Source: Maritalea porphyrae (lineage in GTDB: Bacteria > Pseudomonadota > Alphaproteobacteria > Rhizobiales > Devosiaceae). From it: a stretch of DNA of 64,000 nt. Under the pieces are notes generated by a model. The model was not told where the DNA came from. It worked only from the letters and a program-made list of their open reading frames with translations, and did not search any database. The stretch lies in contig NZ_BSNI01000002.1 of the NCBI RefSeq assembly GCF_030159895.1, positions 622,039 to 686,038 of the forward strand, read 5' to 3'. Each line of letters begins with the position of its first letter. Positions within the stretch are counted from its first letter, which is position 1. Positions 43,546 through 52,158 of this stretch are shown one piece after another. The translations under genes and the position numbers were made by a program.

Positions 43546-46338
43546 CTAGAAGTGCACTGATTTGGTGTCGATTGGCTTCACCTTTGGTGGCGCGAACTTG
43601 GTGAGGTCGATGCCCTCAACCGCTGTTTTGTATTCATCAAGGCTTGGGGTGCGGCCAAGGATGGCGGAAAGCACCACAATTGGGGTTGAAGCGAGAAGGC
43701 TTTCGCCCTTTTTCTCTGCGCTATCTTCCACAACGCGGCCTTGGAACAGGCGGGTTGAGGTGGCCAACACAGTGTCGCCTTTTGCCGCTTTTTCCTGGTT
43801 ACCCATGCAAAGGTTACAACCTGGGCGCTCTAGATACATGATGTTCTCATATTCGGTGCGCGCTTGGGCTTTTGGCTTCAGGTCGTCAAACTCAAAACCT
43901 GAATATTTTTGCAAAATATCCCAGTCGCCTTCTTCTTTGAGCTCATCAATGATGTTGTAAGTTGGCGCAGCCACAACAAGCGGTGCGTTAAACTCCACCT
44001 TGCCATTGGTTTTTTCAAGGTTGCGCAGCATTTGAGCAACGATTTTCATATCGCCCTTGTGCACCATGCATGAACCAACAAAGCCCAAATCCACTTTCTT
44101 TTCCGAACCATAATAGCTGATCGGGCGGATTGTATCGTGAGTGTAGCGCTTTGAAATTTCGATGTTGTTCACATCAGGGTCAGCAATCATTGGCTCAACA
44201 ATTTGGTCGAGATCAACAACAACTTCTGCCGCATATTTCGCATTGTCGTCTGGGCGCAAGGCAGGCTTTTCGCCGGACTTGATTTCAGCGATACGCTTAT
44301 CGGCAATAGCGATCAGGCTGTGAAGCGTTTTGGCTTCATTTTCCATGCCCTTATCGATCATCACTTGGATGCGGCTTTTTGCGATTTCCAAAGACTCAAT
44401 CAATGTATCGTCTTGCGAGATACAGATCGAGGCTTTCGCCTTCATCTCAGCGGTCCAATCGGTAAAGGTGAAGGCTTGGTCAGCCAGCAAGGTGCCGATA
44501 TGTACTTCGATGATGCGGCCTTGGAAAACGTTCTCGCCAAATTGCTCAAGCATTTGCAATTGGGTGGCATGCACAACATCACGGAAATCCATGTGGTCGG
44601 CCATTTTGCCTTTAAAGGTCACCTTCACAGATTCTGGAATTGGCATGGTTGCTTCACCAGTCGCCAAAGCAAGTGCCACGGTGCCGCTGTCCGCACCAAA
44701 CGCCACGCCTTTAGACATACGGGTGTGGCTATCACCACCAATGATGATCGCCCAATCGTCCACCGTAATATCGTTAAGCACTTTGTGGATCACGTCGGTC
44801 ATGGCGTGATACTCGCCCTTAGGGTCGCGAGCAGTGATCAAACCAAACTTGTTCATAAAGCTCATAAGCTTTGGAATGTTGGTTTGCGCTTTGACGTCCC
44901 AAACAGAAGCGGTGTGACAACCTGATTGGTATGCACCGTCAACAATCGGCGAAATGGTTGTTGCAGCCATCGCTTCAAGTTCTTGCGCAGTCATCAAACC
45001 TGTTGTGTCTTGCGAGCCAACAATGTTCACTTCAACCCGCACATCTGAACCTGCGTGCAAAGGTGTTTTGCTTTTCACGCCAACAGCATTTTTGTTGAAG
45101 ATCTTTTCAACTGCTGTAAGGCCCTGGCCCTCGTGCGAGATTTCTTTGGCTGGCGCAAAAACAAGCGGTGCTTCAATGCCCAAAGTCGCCGCAGCGAATG
45201 TTTGCAGTTTTTTACCAAACACGATCGCGTAAGAACCAGCGGCCTTGATGAACTCAACCTTTTGCGCGGTCAAAGCTGAAGAAATGTCGGCATGCTCTTG
45301 CTCACCGTTTTCATCCATCAGCTTTTTCTTCTTGGTGTTGATGGTCAACACAGTGCCAGTTTCAACCGAGTACTTTTCTTCCAGGACCGCATCACCATTA
45401 TTGTTGATGATCGGCTTGCCGTCTGGGCCTTTTTTCTTAACCCAGTTTTTCAAATCAATACCGATACCGCCGGTCACGCCAACAGTGGTCAAGAAGATCG
45501 GCGAAATGCCATTGGTGCCCGCAACGATTGGGGCAAAATTGACAAATGGCACATAGGGGCTGGCTTGCTTGCCTGTCCAAAGCGCGGCGTTGTTGATGCC
45601 AGACATGCGAGACGAACCAACGCCCATTGTGCCTTTTTCCGCGATCAACATTACGCGCTTATCAGGGTGCTGAAGCTTTAGCGCTTCAATCTCATCTTGT
45701 GCTTTCTTGGAAATAAAGCACTTGCCGTGCAATTCGCGGTCAGAGCGAGAGTGCGCTTGGTTGCCTGGTGAGAGCAAGTCGGTTGAAATATCGCCTTCGC
45801 CGGCGATGTAAGTGACGACTTTAATTTCTTCTTCAATGTCTGGAAGCTTGGTGAAGAACTCAGCGTTTGCGTAGCTTTCAAGAATATCTTTCGCGATGGC
45901 GTTGCCTGCTTCAAACGCTTCTTTCAAGCGGCTTGTGTCCGCATCGTAGAGGAACACTTGGGTTTTCAAAACCTCAGCAGCTTGCTCAGCAATCGCAGCA
46001 TCGTCGCCCAATGCCAGATCAAGCAGCATTTCAATTGAAGGGCCACCCTTCATGTGCGAAAGCAATTCAAACGCAAATGTTGGGGTAATCTCTGCAACCT
46101 GTTCTTGGCCAAGAATGATTTCTTTGAGGAATTTCGCCTTTACACCCGCAGCGCTCGTGGTGCCCGGTAGCGTGTTGTAGATGAAGAATTTCAGGCTTTG
46201 TTCGCGGTGCTCATTGCCTGTGTCTTTGATTTGGCTAACAAGTTCTGCAACCAGTGCGCCATCATCAATTGGTTTGGGGTGCAATCCGTCAGCTTTTCGA
46301 GTTTCAATCTCGTTCAAATAATCCGTATATAAGCCCAT
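43546..46338 (-). CDS. acnB: Aconitate hydratase B (AcnB)
   Basis: A 930-residue AcnB-type aconitase/2-methylisocitrate dehydratase. The N-terminal HEAT-like domain (YNTLPGTTSAAGVKAKFLKEI and GGPSIEMLLDLAL) is specific to AcnB; the swivel and catalytic domains follow (MGVGSSRMSGINNAALWTG, IIGGDSHTRMSKGVAFGADSG). The 4Fe-4S ligands appear as Cys in GFVGSCMVHKGD and the pair in ERPGCNLCMGNQ. It catalyses citrate to isocitrate in the TCA cycle. Single gene with its own terminator; upstream, 167 bases separate it from the convergent-free dapA-like gene region. Many alphaproteobacteria carry AcnA instead, so the B type is worth noting. Confidence 0.96.
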   Translation of the reverse strand: MGLYTDYLNEIETRKADGLHPKPIDDGALVAELVSQIKDTGNEHREQSLKFFIYNTLPGTTSAAGVKAKFLKEIILGQEQVAEITPTFAFELLSHMKGGPSIEMLLDLALGDDAAIAEQAAEVLKTQVFLYDADTSRLKEAFEAGNAIAKDILESYANAEFFTKLPDIEEEIKVVTYIAGEGDISTDLLSPGNQAHSRSDRELHGKCFISKKAQDEIEALKLQHPDKRVMLIAEKGTMGVGSSRMSGINNAALWTGKQASPYVPFVNFAPIVAGTNGISPIFLTTVGVTGGIGIDLKNWVKKKGPDGKPIINNNGDAVLEEKYSVETGTVLTINTKKKKLMDENGEQEHADISSALTAQKVEFIKAAGSYAIVFGKKLQTFAAATLGIEAPLVFAPAKEISHEGQGLTAVEKIFNKNAVGVKSKTPLHAGSDVRVEVNIVGSQDTTGLMTAQELEAMAATTISPIVDGAYQSGCHTASVWDVKAQTNIPKLMSFMNKFGLITARDPKGEYHAMTDVIHKVLNDITVDDWAIIIGGDSHTRMSKGVAFGADSGTVALALATGEATMPIPESVKVTFKGKMADHMDFRDVVHATQLQMLEQFGENVFQGRIIEVHIGTLLADQAFTFTDWTAEMKAKASICISQDDTLIESLEIAKSRIQVMIDKGMENEAKTLHSLIAIADKRIAEIKSGEKPALRPDDNAKYAAEVVVDLDQIVEPMIADPDVNNIEISKRYTHDTIRPISYYGSEKKVDLGFVGSCMVHKGDMKIVAQMLRNLEKTNGKVEFNAPLVVAAPTYNIIDELKEEGDWDILQKYSGFEFDDLKPKAQARTEYENIMYLERPGCNLCMGNQEKAAKGDTVLATSTRLFQGRVVEDSAEKKGESLLASTPIVVLSAILGRTPSLDEYKTAVEGIDLTKFAPPKVKPIDTKSVHF

Positions 46339-46505
46339 GGTTTGCGACCTTCCTCATCTGATATTGCTTTGAATGTCGCCTCACATAGAGAATGCGAGAA
46401 GCCATCAAAAGCTTCCTGCGCGCATCAATATTTTAACCGCAATCGAGTTGCAAGAAAATTTGAGTGTTCTTTAGTCGCACGAACTAATTTCGCGAAATCG
46501 GTTCG

Positions 46506-47432
46506 CTAGCGGAGCGCGGAAAGCCGTTTTTCCAACCGATCCATCAATATATCGACTTCTTTAGCGGCAAGCGGCGAAAGATCAGCGCCCGGTTTCCTTT
46601 GCGCTGCATGGGCGATTACCCCGCGTTTGGCCAACACATATTTGCGCACCGCCAACCCAAGCGCAGGTTGTTGCTCATATCGCATCAGCGGCAGATAGGC
46701 ATCGAACAGGTCACGTGCCTTATCCGTTTCGCCCCTATTTGAAAGTCGGCACACCTTAACCATCATTTCGGGGTAGGCAAAGCCGGTCATCGCACCATCG
46801 GCACCGCGCGCCATTTCTTCAGGCAGAAACACCCCGGCATTACCACACAAGATTGACACCCGACGTCGGCCCTTTTCTTCGGCTGCGCGCAGGTCCGATA
46901 TTTTTTGCAGGCCCGGCCAATCTTCGTGTTTGAGCATCACGATATTGGCGTGGTTCTCAAAGATCGTGCCAAGGGTTGCAGATGAAATATGTACGCCGGT
47001 CGCCAGCGGAAAATCTTGCAACACGATCGGCACATCTTCATCCACGGTCTGCACCACATTGGCATAATAGGCGATAATCTGCTCGTTGGTGCGCAAGCTG
47101 CCCGGTGGGGCCACCATCACCCCTGCCGCGCCTTCATCCATCACCGCTTTGGTGAGTTCGCCAATAGCGGCCAATCCAGGCGCAGAAACACCAACCACAA
47201 CGGGCTTGTCGCCGGCGCGTTTCAATATTTGCTTAGTGATCGACAGGGCTTCAGAATGGGTCAGTTTTGGCGCTTCGCCCATCATGCCCAAAATGGTCAA
47301 GCCGTCCGCGCCTTTTTCAAAGTAGAAATCCACCATCTTGTCAGTGCTTGCCAGATCGATTTCGCCGCTGGGCAAAAACGGCGTCGCAGCGATAACAAAA
47401 ACGCCTTTGGATTGAGCTGAAATCATTTGCAT
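46506..47432 (-). CDS. DapA-superfamily aldolase/lyase lacking the usual DHDPS residues
   Basis: A 308-residue member of the dihydrodipicolinate synthase/N-acetylneuraminate lyase superfamily. The Schiff-base lysine is kept (Lys168 in MLKHEDWPG). The Thr-Thr pair of true DapA is replaced (GMMGEAPKLT, Met50-Met51), and the Tyr of the usual YNxP motif is Gln139 (IVLQDFPLATG). It is therefore not lysine-pathway DapA; it probably cleaves or hydrates an unusual 2-oxo acid. It is last in a leftward operon after racemase and amidohydrolase genes, 12 bases after the latter, with GGGGAAG before its ATG. Confidence 0.8.
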   Translation of the reverse strand: MQMISAQSKGVFVIAATPFLPSGEIDLASTDKMVDFYFEKGADGLTILGMMGEAPKLTHSEALSITKQILKRAGDKPVVVGVSAPGLAAIGELTKAVMDEGAAGVMVAPPGSLRTNEQIIAYYANVVQTVDEDVPIVLQDFPLATGVHISSATLGTIFENHANIVMLKHEDWPGLQKISDLRAAEEKGRRRVSILCGNAGVFLPEEMARGADGAMTGFAYPEMMVKVCRLSNRGETDKARDLFDAYLPLMRYEQQPALGLAVRKYVLAKRGVIAHAAQRKPGADLSPLAAKEVDILMDRLEKRLSALR

Positions 47433-47444
47433 ATTGTCTTCCCC

Positions 47445-48809
47445 TTAGGCGTCAAACCAGTTGGTGTCTAATCGCTTCAAATATTTGCCCGCACCGGGCT
47501 TGGCGATAACTTGCTCGCCATCCCAAACCAGCTCGCCACCCAAATAAGTGGCGGTGACTTTGGCCGAGAACTCCACCCCATCAAATGGGCTCCAATTTAG
47601 ATCGTCATGCGCTTTGGCAGCGTCCCAAACATGCGGCTCCAGAGACAGAATGGCAAAATCTGCATCGGCGCCCAATTGGATCGCGCCCTTTTGCGGCCAA
47701 AGGCCAAAGAACTTGGCTGGCCGCTCGCACAACATTTCTGCTGTGATCGAAGCCGCATCCAACCCGCGCTGTTCTGCGGCAGTGTAGAAGCTCGGCAATA
47801 GGGTCTCCAGCCCCGGAATACCCGCGCCCGCGTCAAAAATCGAAGGGGTGAGCTTATTATCAATCGGCCAGCTTGAATGGTCTGAACTGATAAACGCTAC
47901 GCGGCCGCTCAAAATCTCGTCCCACAGCGTTTCAATTTCATTTGGGCGAATGGGTGGATTCACCTTCATCTTTGCGCCCAGCCGTTCGCCGTCTTTTTCA
48001 GGATCAAACCACAAATAGTGAACGCACAATTCGCCGGTGCTGCGAAAACCTGTCGCCGCATATTGATCAACCAATTGGAACCCGCGCCCCGTGGTCAAAT
48101 GCACAATATGCGCATGGGCATTCGCCGCCGCCCCGAGTTCCAAAAACTGCGCGGTCGCTGCCATTTCTGCTGCAGGCGGGCGACTTTGCGAATGCGCAAC
48201 AAGTCCGTTCTGCCCCGCCGCTTTGGCTTTTTGCATGAAGAACTCAACAATTTCTTGGTCTTCATTATGCACGCCCAATGGAATGTCAGTGGGCGCGAGC
48301 GCTTCAAATATCTGCAATATTTGCGCAGATGAAATGCGCGGAAAACGGGTTGGATTGCTCTCAAACGTTGAGATTTTAAACGCGACCACGCCACCGCCGA
48401 TCAGCGCTTCAATTTCGCTATTGTCTTGCCCCGGCGCAACCGTTGCGTATAGCGCCATATCTGCATGGGAAACGCTTTCAATCGCTTGCACCTTTTCATC
48501 CAACCGCGCTTTGGTGTTCAAAGGATCTGGGTTGTCATATGGCATATCCACAAGCGTGGTCACGCCGCCCGCAATGGCCGAGCGTGTGGTGCTTTCAATA
48601 CCGGGCAACCCGCCATAGCTACACGCATGGGTTTGGCCATCCACAATGCCGGGTAAAATCAAACCGTTTTCAACGGATCGAACCTCTTTGGCGTCAGGCG
48701 CTTCGCCTTCGCCAATCGCGGCGATCTTGCCCCCCGAAACGCCAATCCAGCAATCTTTGTGCAAACCATCTGGCAACACCGCATCGCCTTTAAGAACCAG
48801 ATCAAGCAT
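47445..48809 (-). CDS. Cyclic amidohydrolase (dihydroorotase/hydantoinase-like)
   Basis: A 454-residue amidohydrolase-superfamily protein. The metal-site start is IVDGQTHACSYGG, where the first His of the normal HxH is Gln59 and only His61 remains; AFKISTFES holds the probable carbamylated Lys, followed by VHNEDQEIV, AHIVHLTTGRGF and ISSDHSSW with the Asp. It is of the dihydroorotase/allantoinase/hydantoinase group and probably opens a cyclic ureide or imide. The ATG at 48809 overlaps the racemase end by eight bases; earlier in-frame starts only add unrelated residues. Confidence 0.8.
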   Translation of the reverse strand: MLDLVLKGDAVLPDGLHKDCWIGVSGGKIAAIGEGEAPDAKEVRSVENGLILPGIVDGQTHACSYGGLPGIESTTRSAIAGGVTTLVDMPYDNPDPLNTKARLDEKVQAIESVSHADMALYATVAPGQDNSEIEALIGGGVVAFKISTFESNPTRFPRISSAQILQIFEALAPTDIPLGVHNEDQEIVEFFMQKAKAAGQNGLVAHSQSRPPAAEMAATAQFLELGAAANAHAHIVHLTTGRGFQLVDQYAATGFRSTGELCVHYLWFDPEKDGERLGAKMKVNPPIRPNEIETLWDEILSGRVAFISSDHSSWPIDNKLTPSIFDAGAGIPGLETLLPSFYTAAEQRGLDAASITAEMLCERPAKFFGLWPQKGAIQLGADADFAILSLEPHVWDAAKAHDDLNWSPFDGVEFSAKVTATYLGGELVWDGEQVIAKPGAGKYLKRLDTNWFDA

Positions 48810-49467
48810 GTGCGTTGCCTCCATAACTAAGATCAAGCGCGTTGATCGCCCATTGTGCCCCGGCCTGCACCGGATCAATCACTGGCACGCCAAATTCCTT
48901 TTGTAATTGCGCTCGATAATTGCCAAGGCCCGCGCAGCCCAAAATCAAAATGTCAGCTTTGTCTTCAGCAATCAGCGCTTGCGCTGTGTGGCTGACTTTT
49001 TCAAACACGTCACGGCCCAAACTATCTTCAACGGTTAGGTTCATTGACCGATCGCCCGCCATCCGGCGTTCCAGTTTAAGCTCTTGCAAATAGCGCAAAT
49101 GCCGCCCAATCGAGGATGGCCCCATCGACAAAATACCAAACCTTTGACCCAGCCCGAGGGCCGTTAAATATGCGCATTGGGCGATACCAAACACCGGTGC
49201 GCTCGTCTGCTGGCGCACCGCTTGAATGCCCGGGTCAGAAAAGCAGCCAATAACAATCGCATCGGCTTGTTCTTGCTCGACGGCTTCTAATATATGCGGC
49301 ACCACGGCTTTTGCATCTTCATCCGTATTGATGCCCGGCGGTGATTTCGCCAATTCTATGCAGTGGATCTGATGGGTCGTTTTGTCTGCAATACCCTCAA
49401 GGCATTGCGCCATCGATTGGGTCATGACTTTGGAACTATTTGGGTTGATCACCAAAATTCTCGCCAT
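48802..49467 (-). CDS. Asp/Glu/hydantoin racemase family protein
   Basis: A 221-residue racemase. It starts MARILVINPNSSKVMTQSM, the typical hydantoin-racemase opening, and keeps the two catalytic cysteines: VIGCFSDPG and LILGCAGLGN. GRFGILSM-like text appears as GQRFGILSMGPSS. The ATG at 49467 has GGGGAAGGAA directly upstream; an upstream in-frame start is less likely. First gene of the racemase-amidohydrolase-DapA-like operon, divergent from a GntR regulator. Function: interconverting enantiomers of a cyclic ureide or its product before ring opening. Confidence 0.87.
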   Translation of the reverse strand: MARILVINPNSSKVMTQSMAQCLEGIADKTTHQIHCIELAKSPPGINTDEDAKAVVPHILEAVEQEQADAIVIGCFSDPGIQAVRQQTSAPVFGIAQCAYLTALGLGQRFGILSMGPSSIGRHLRYLQELKLERRMAGDRSMNLTVEDSLGRDVFEKVSHTAQALIAEDKADILILGCAGLGNYRAQLQKEFGVPVIDPVQAGAQWAINALDLSYGGNAHA

Positions 49468-49513
49468 GTTCCTTCCCCTCAAACCTGATGCATTGCGCAA
49501 CCGTCTTTATAAA

Positions 49514-49532
49514 ATATCACGTGATATATCAC
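49514..49532. promoter_or_regulatory. Overlapping palindromes, candidate GntR/FCD operator
   Basis: ATATCACGTGATAT (49514-49527) is a perfect 14-base palindrome and GTGATATATCAC (49521-49532) a perfect 12-base one; they share GTGATAT. They lie midway in the 125-base space between the divergent racemase and GntR genes, ideal to control both. Confidence 0.6.
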
Positions 49533-49592
49533 AAGAGATTTGTTAATGTGCTATTGAACGCATTACGCCCAAAAAGCTGACTTGGAATTTGC

Positions 49593-50276
49593 ATGAACCA
49601 GACCGAAAAGCGCACCGCATCTTCGCTGACCGAGCAGGCCTATATTGCCTTGCGCGAAAAGGTGATCACGTGCGAGTTGCCCCCTGGTGCGGACGTAAAA
49701 GAAGCAGAGCTTGCCGCCATGCTTGAGATGAGCAAAACGCCGGTGCGCGAGGCCATGGGGCGTTTATGCCTTGAAGGGTTGATGCAAGCGTTCCCCCGGC
49801 GCGGCTATCGGGTCACCCCGGTCACCGTAAAAGACATGAACAATCTCTTTGAACTGCGCTCGATATTGGAGGGCGCGGCCGCAGGCCTTGCCGCCAAAAA
49901 TACAACAGAAGAAAATCTCGATCAGCTTGAAGACTTAGCGCGCGCAAAATATCAAATTGGCGAAGGCGAAAGCACCAAGAGCTTTGTAGCCAGCAACCAT
50001 CGGTTTCACATCGGCATCGCCAAAGCCTCGAACAATCCAAGGCTGATTTCGCTGATCGAGCGGCACTTGGAAGAGGGCACTAGATTTTTATATATGGGCA
50101 CCCGCGCCCGCGACGTGAACTTTGAAACCAATTCCGATCATCAAGGTATTATTGCGGCGCTTCGCACGCGCGATGCCCAGGCTGCAACGTCCCTGATGCA
50201 ACAGCACATTGAAAGCACCCGAACCGGGCTTCTCAACGCGCTGATCAACCAATCAGACACGCAGATTTCGTTTTAG
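49593..50276 (+). CDS. GntR-family regulator, FCD subgroup
   Basis: A 227-residue regulator with winged helix (EQAYIALREKVITCELPPGADVKEAELAAML, SKTPVREAMGRLCLEGLMQAFPRRGYRVTPV) and an all-helical FCD ligand-binding domain (NLFELRSILEGAAAGLAA, NHRFHIGIAKASNNPRLISLIERHLEE, DHQGIIAALRTRDAQAATSLMQQHIE) that carries the usual metal-site His residues. Divergent from the racemase operon, which it very probably controls. FCD proteins usually bind organic acids. Confidence 0.9.
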   Translation: MNQTEKRTASSLTEQAYIALREKVITCELPPGADVKEAELAAMLEMSKTPVREAMGRLCLEGLMQAFPRRGYRVTPVTVKDMNNLFELRSILEGAAAGLAAKNTTEENLDQLEDLARAKYQIGEGESTKSFVASNHRFHIGIAKASNNPRLISLIERHLEEGTRFLYMGTRARDVNFETNSDHQGIIAALRTRDAQAATSLMQQHIESTRTGLLNALINQSDTQISF

Positions 50277-50352
50277 TCTTTGCACTCTTGCGGGAACTTG
50301 CTGACAAGTGTTGGCAGGACAACAATTATCAGGCTAGAGTTGATGAATATTG

Positions 50353-50367
50353 GAGACCATTGGTCTC
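50353..50367. promoter_or_regulatory. Perfect 15-base palindrome before the gene at 50424
   Basis: GAGACCATTGGTCTC has seven-base perfect arms around one T. It lies about 60 bases upstream of the small unrecognised gene and could be an operator or the stem of a short hairpin. No known regulator motif is recognised. Confidence 0.4.
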
Positions 50368-50423
50368 GCACCCTTACTTAAACAATAATCCAGAATACAT
50401 ATATTTTAGATCGAGGTTTTACG

Positions 50424-50846
50424 TTGAATAGAATAGCTGGACAGCTCGCCCAAATACTCAATCTTGGTCGCTCAAACAAATCAATTCACAAAGTGCAATC
50501 TGCAGCGGCATCAACCATCAATCTAGACGCCTATTATCCGCTGCAAGCGCCGCGTTACGGTGATCTTGCCGAAGGTAATATCGCTGTCGCAAGACAAGAT
50601 TTTGAGATGTACGTTTCTCAGATTGACGAACGCATTGAAAAACTAAAAAGCTTCTGCGAATCCAATCACGTACGCTTTGGCAAATCGGACGAGGCACTAA
50701 CAAGCATGTGCCAGTTCGTTTTTGACGAAATGTATCCATGTGAAGACGATCAAAATGCACTCGCCGGAATTTGGTTCGATCCCGTCTGGCTCCACCAATT
50801 TCTTCTTCAATTGTATAGATCGCATCCGACGCAAAATTTCGATTAG
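50424..50846 (+). CDS. Unrecognised 140-residue protein
   Basis: Not recognised. The frame starts at a TTG with GAGG about eight bases upstream and runs 140 residues. There is no signal peptide or membrane helix. The middle (ARQDFEMYVSQIDERIEKLKSFCESNHV) is predicted helical and perhaps coiled; the C-terminal third is rich in aromatics (WFDPVWLHQFLLQLYRS) with three cysteines overall. Base use does not differ clearly from neighbours. It stands alone between the GntR gene and the convergent acyltransferase, whose end is 54 bases away. Confidence 0.45.
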   Translation: MNRIAGQLAQILNLGRSNKSIHKVQSAAASTINLDAYYPLQAPRYGDLAEGNIAVARQDFEMYVSQIDERIEKLKSFCESNHVRFGKSDEALTSMCQFVFDEMYPCEDDQNALAGIWFDPVWLHQFLLQLYRSHPTQNFD

Positions 50847-50900
50847 CGTTGCGAGAACGCCGCCGTTCGAAATGAAGTCTTCGGCTTTAGGCGATAACAA

Positions 50901-52022
50901 TCATTCGGCCGGCGACGAGGCTGTCTGCTCGCGCGCGTTTAGCGGCTTCCATTTGCGTATTCTGCTAACAAGTTCACCTCGCTTGCGCATTGATGGTCGC
51001 TCAACCAAATAGAATGAGGCGATCGCAAGTAGTAGGATTATGGGCGATGCAATTAACATCAAAGTGGCCGCATCTAATTGCGGGAACAGGCTGATCATGA
51101 CCTGTTTGACGGGGAAGCCATATATGTAGATGCCATATGAAAAATCGCCCCAACCATTGAACTTCCGAACCAGACCGTTTGGGACATACGCAAGCCAAAA
51201 GACTGCATAGCCCATGGCCAGAACTAGCGCCAGTTGATAAACACCAGTTTCACGCAGCAACACTGGCAGTAGAACAAGTGGCAGTCCAATGAGTAAGGTG
51301 ACTGGGATTTTTTTGCGGTATACATAGGCAAAAGTGCCGAGCAAAAAACACAACCCGAAACGCATTATGTGATCAACCGCGCCAATGGTTTCTCGCAAAT
51401 CGGTCCACATAGTAATCGCGATATATATTGCCAGAAATAGACCGAAAAACACACCGAAGCGCAGCCGTGTTGCGAGCAACCCGGCGGAACCCAACAAAGC
51501 CAGACCAACATAGGCCATTGCTTCCCATCGCAATGTCCAAAGTGAGCCATTTACCTCAAATGCCGACGGCGCATTTGCAAATAGTCCCGGCAATTCGCCA
51601 TTATCAATGAGCATCGAACTGGTGAGAGGCACATATGTCCAAGTTGCCAGCTGTGAAAAATATCCAGCCGCACCCAATTCAGACATGAATGGACCTATGA
51701 CAAAAGCCGTCACAATGGCCGTTACGAACAGTCCTGGTACGAGTCGCAAGAATCGGGCGACGAAGTATTCGATGAGGTCTTTCGAACGCTGCAAACTTTG
51801 CGCGATCAGAAATCCGCTGATGATGAAAAAGACATTTACGGATAGATGTCCTAGAGTATAGCCGGTCTCTTGCATCAACGGCTCAGTGGCCGTTTCGCCC
51901 GTTACCACCAATGTTGCGTGGCTCCAAACAACCGCGAAGGCAGCAAGAAATCGCAAAAGGTTCAGATTGTTGTCGCGACTGTCACTATAGCAGCCAAGAT
52001 AACGTGGTCGTAAAAAGGTCAA
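50901..52022 (-). CDS. Membrane acyltransferase (OafA/YrhL, acyltransferase 3 family)
   Basis: A 373-residue integral membrane protein of the acyltransferase 3 family, which O-acylates surface polysaccharides or small glycans. The N-terminal NNLNLLRFLAAFAVVWSHATLVV carries the family RxxA and His, and SVNVFFIISGFLIAQSLQRSKDLIEYFVARFLRLVPG is diagnostic; about ten helices follow. The start is a TTG with GGGGAGAG upstream. It is a single gene with no polysaccharide genes beside it, so the substrate is unknown. Confidence 0.88.
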   Translation of the reverse strand: MTFLRPRYLGCYSDSRDNNLNLLRFLAAFAVVWSHATLVVTGETATEPLMQETGYTLGHLSVNVFFIISGFLIAQSLQRSKDLIEYFVARFLRLVPGLFVTAIVTAFVIGPFMSELGAAGYFSQLATWTYVPLTSSMLIDNGELPGLFANAPSAFEVNGSLWTLRWEAMAYVGLALLGSAGLLATRLRFGVFFGLFLAIYIAITMWTDLRETIGAVDHIMRFGLCFLLGTFAYVYRKKIPVTLLIGLPLVLLPVLLRETGVYQLALVLAMGYAVFWLAYVPNGLVRKFNGWGDFSYGIYIYGFPVKQVMISLFPQLDAATLMLIASPIILLLAIASFYLVERPSMRKRGELVSRIRKWKPLNAREQTASSPAE

Positions 52023-52158
52023 GGTCTCTCCCCACTAGAAGGCGTACTAGAAGTTGATAGAGTGGCCAATTCATCGGTTTGCCAGATATACCAGCAGCGG
52101 TCGTCTTTGCGGGATTAATGCATTATCGTGGTTAACTGACCTGTCGAAACCCTACAAG

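Noticed and set aside
44203-44925. 240-codon open frame antisense to acnB
   Set aside because: It mirrors a long, well-conserved gene and shows no domain; such frames are common opposite coding DNA.
46506-47432. Lysine-pathway dihydrodipicolinate synthase
   Set aside because: The Thr-Thr pair and the catalytic Tyr are replaced and the context is catabolic.
48091-48618. 175-codon frame antisense to the amidohydrolase
   Set aside because: Shadow frame without domain or ribosome site.
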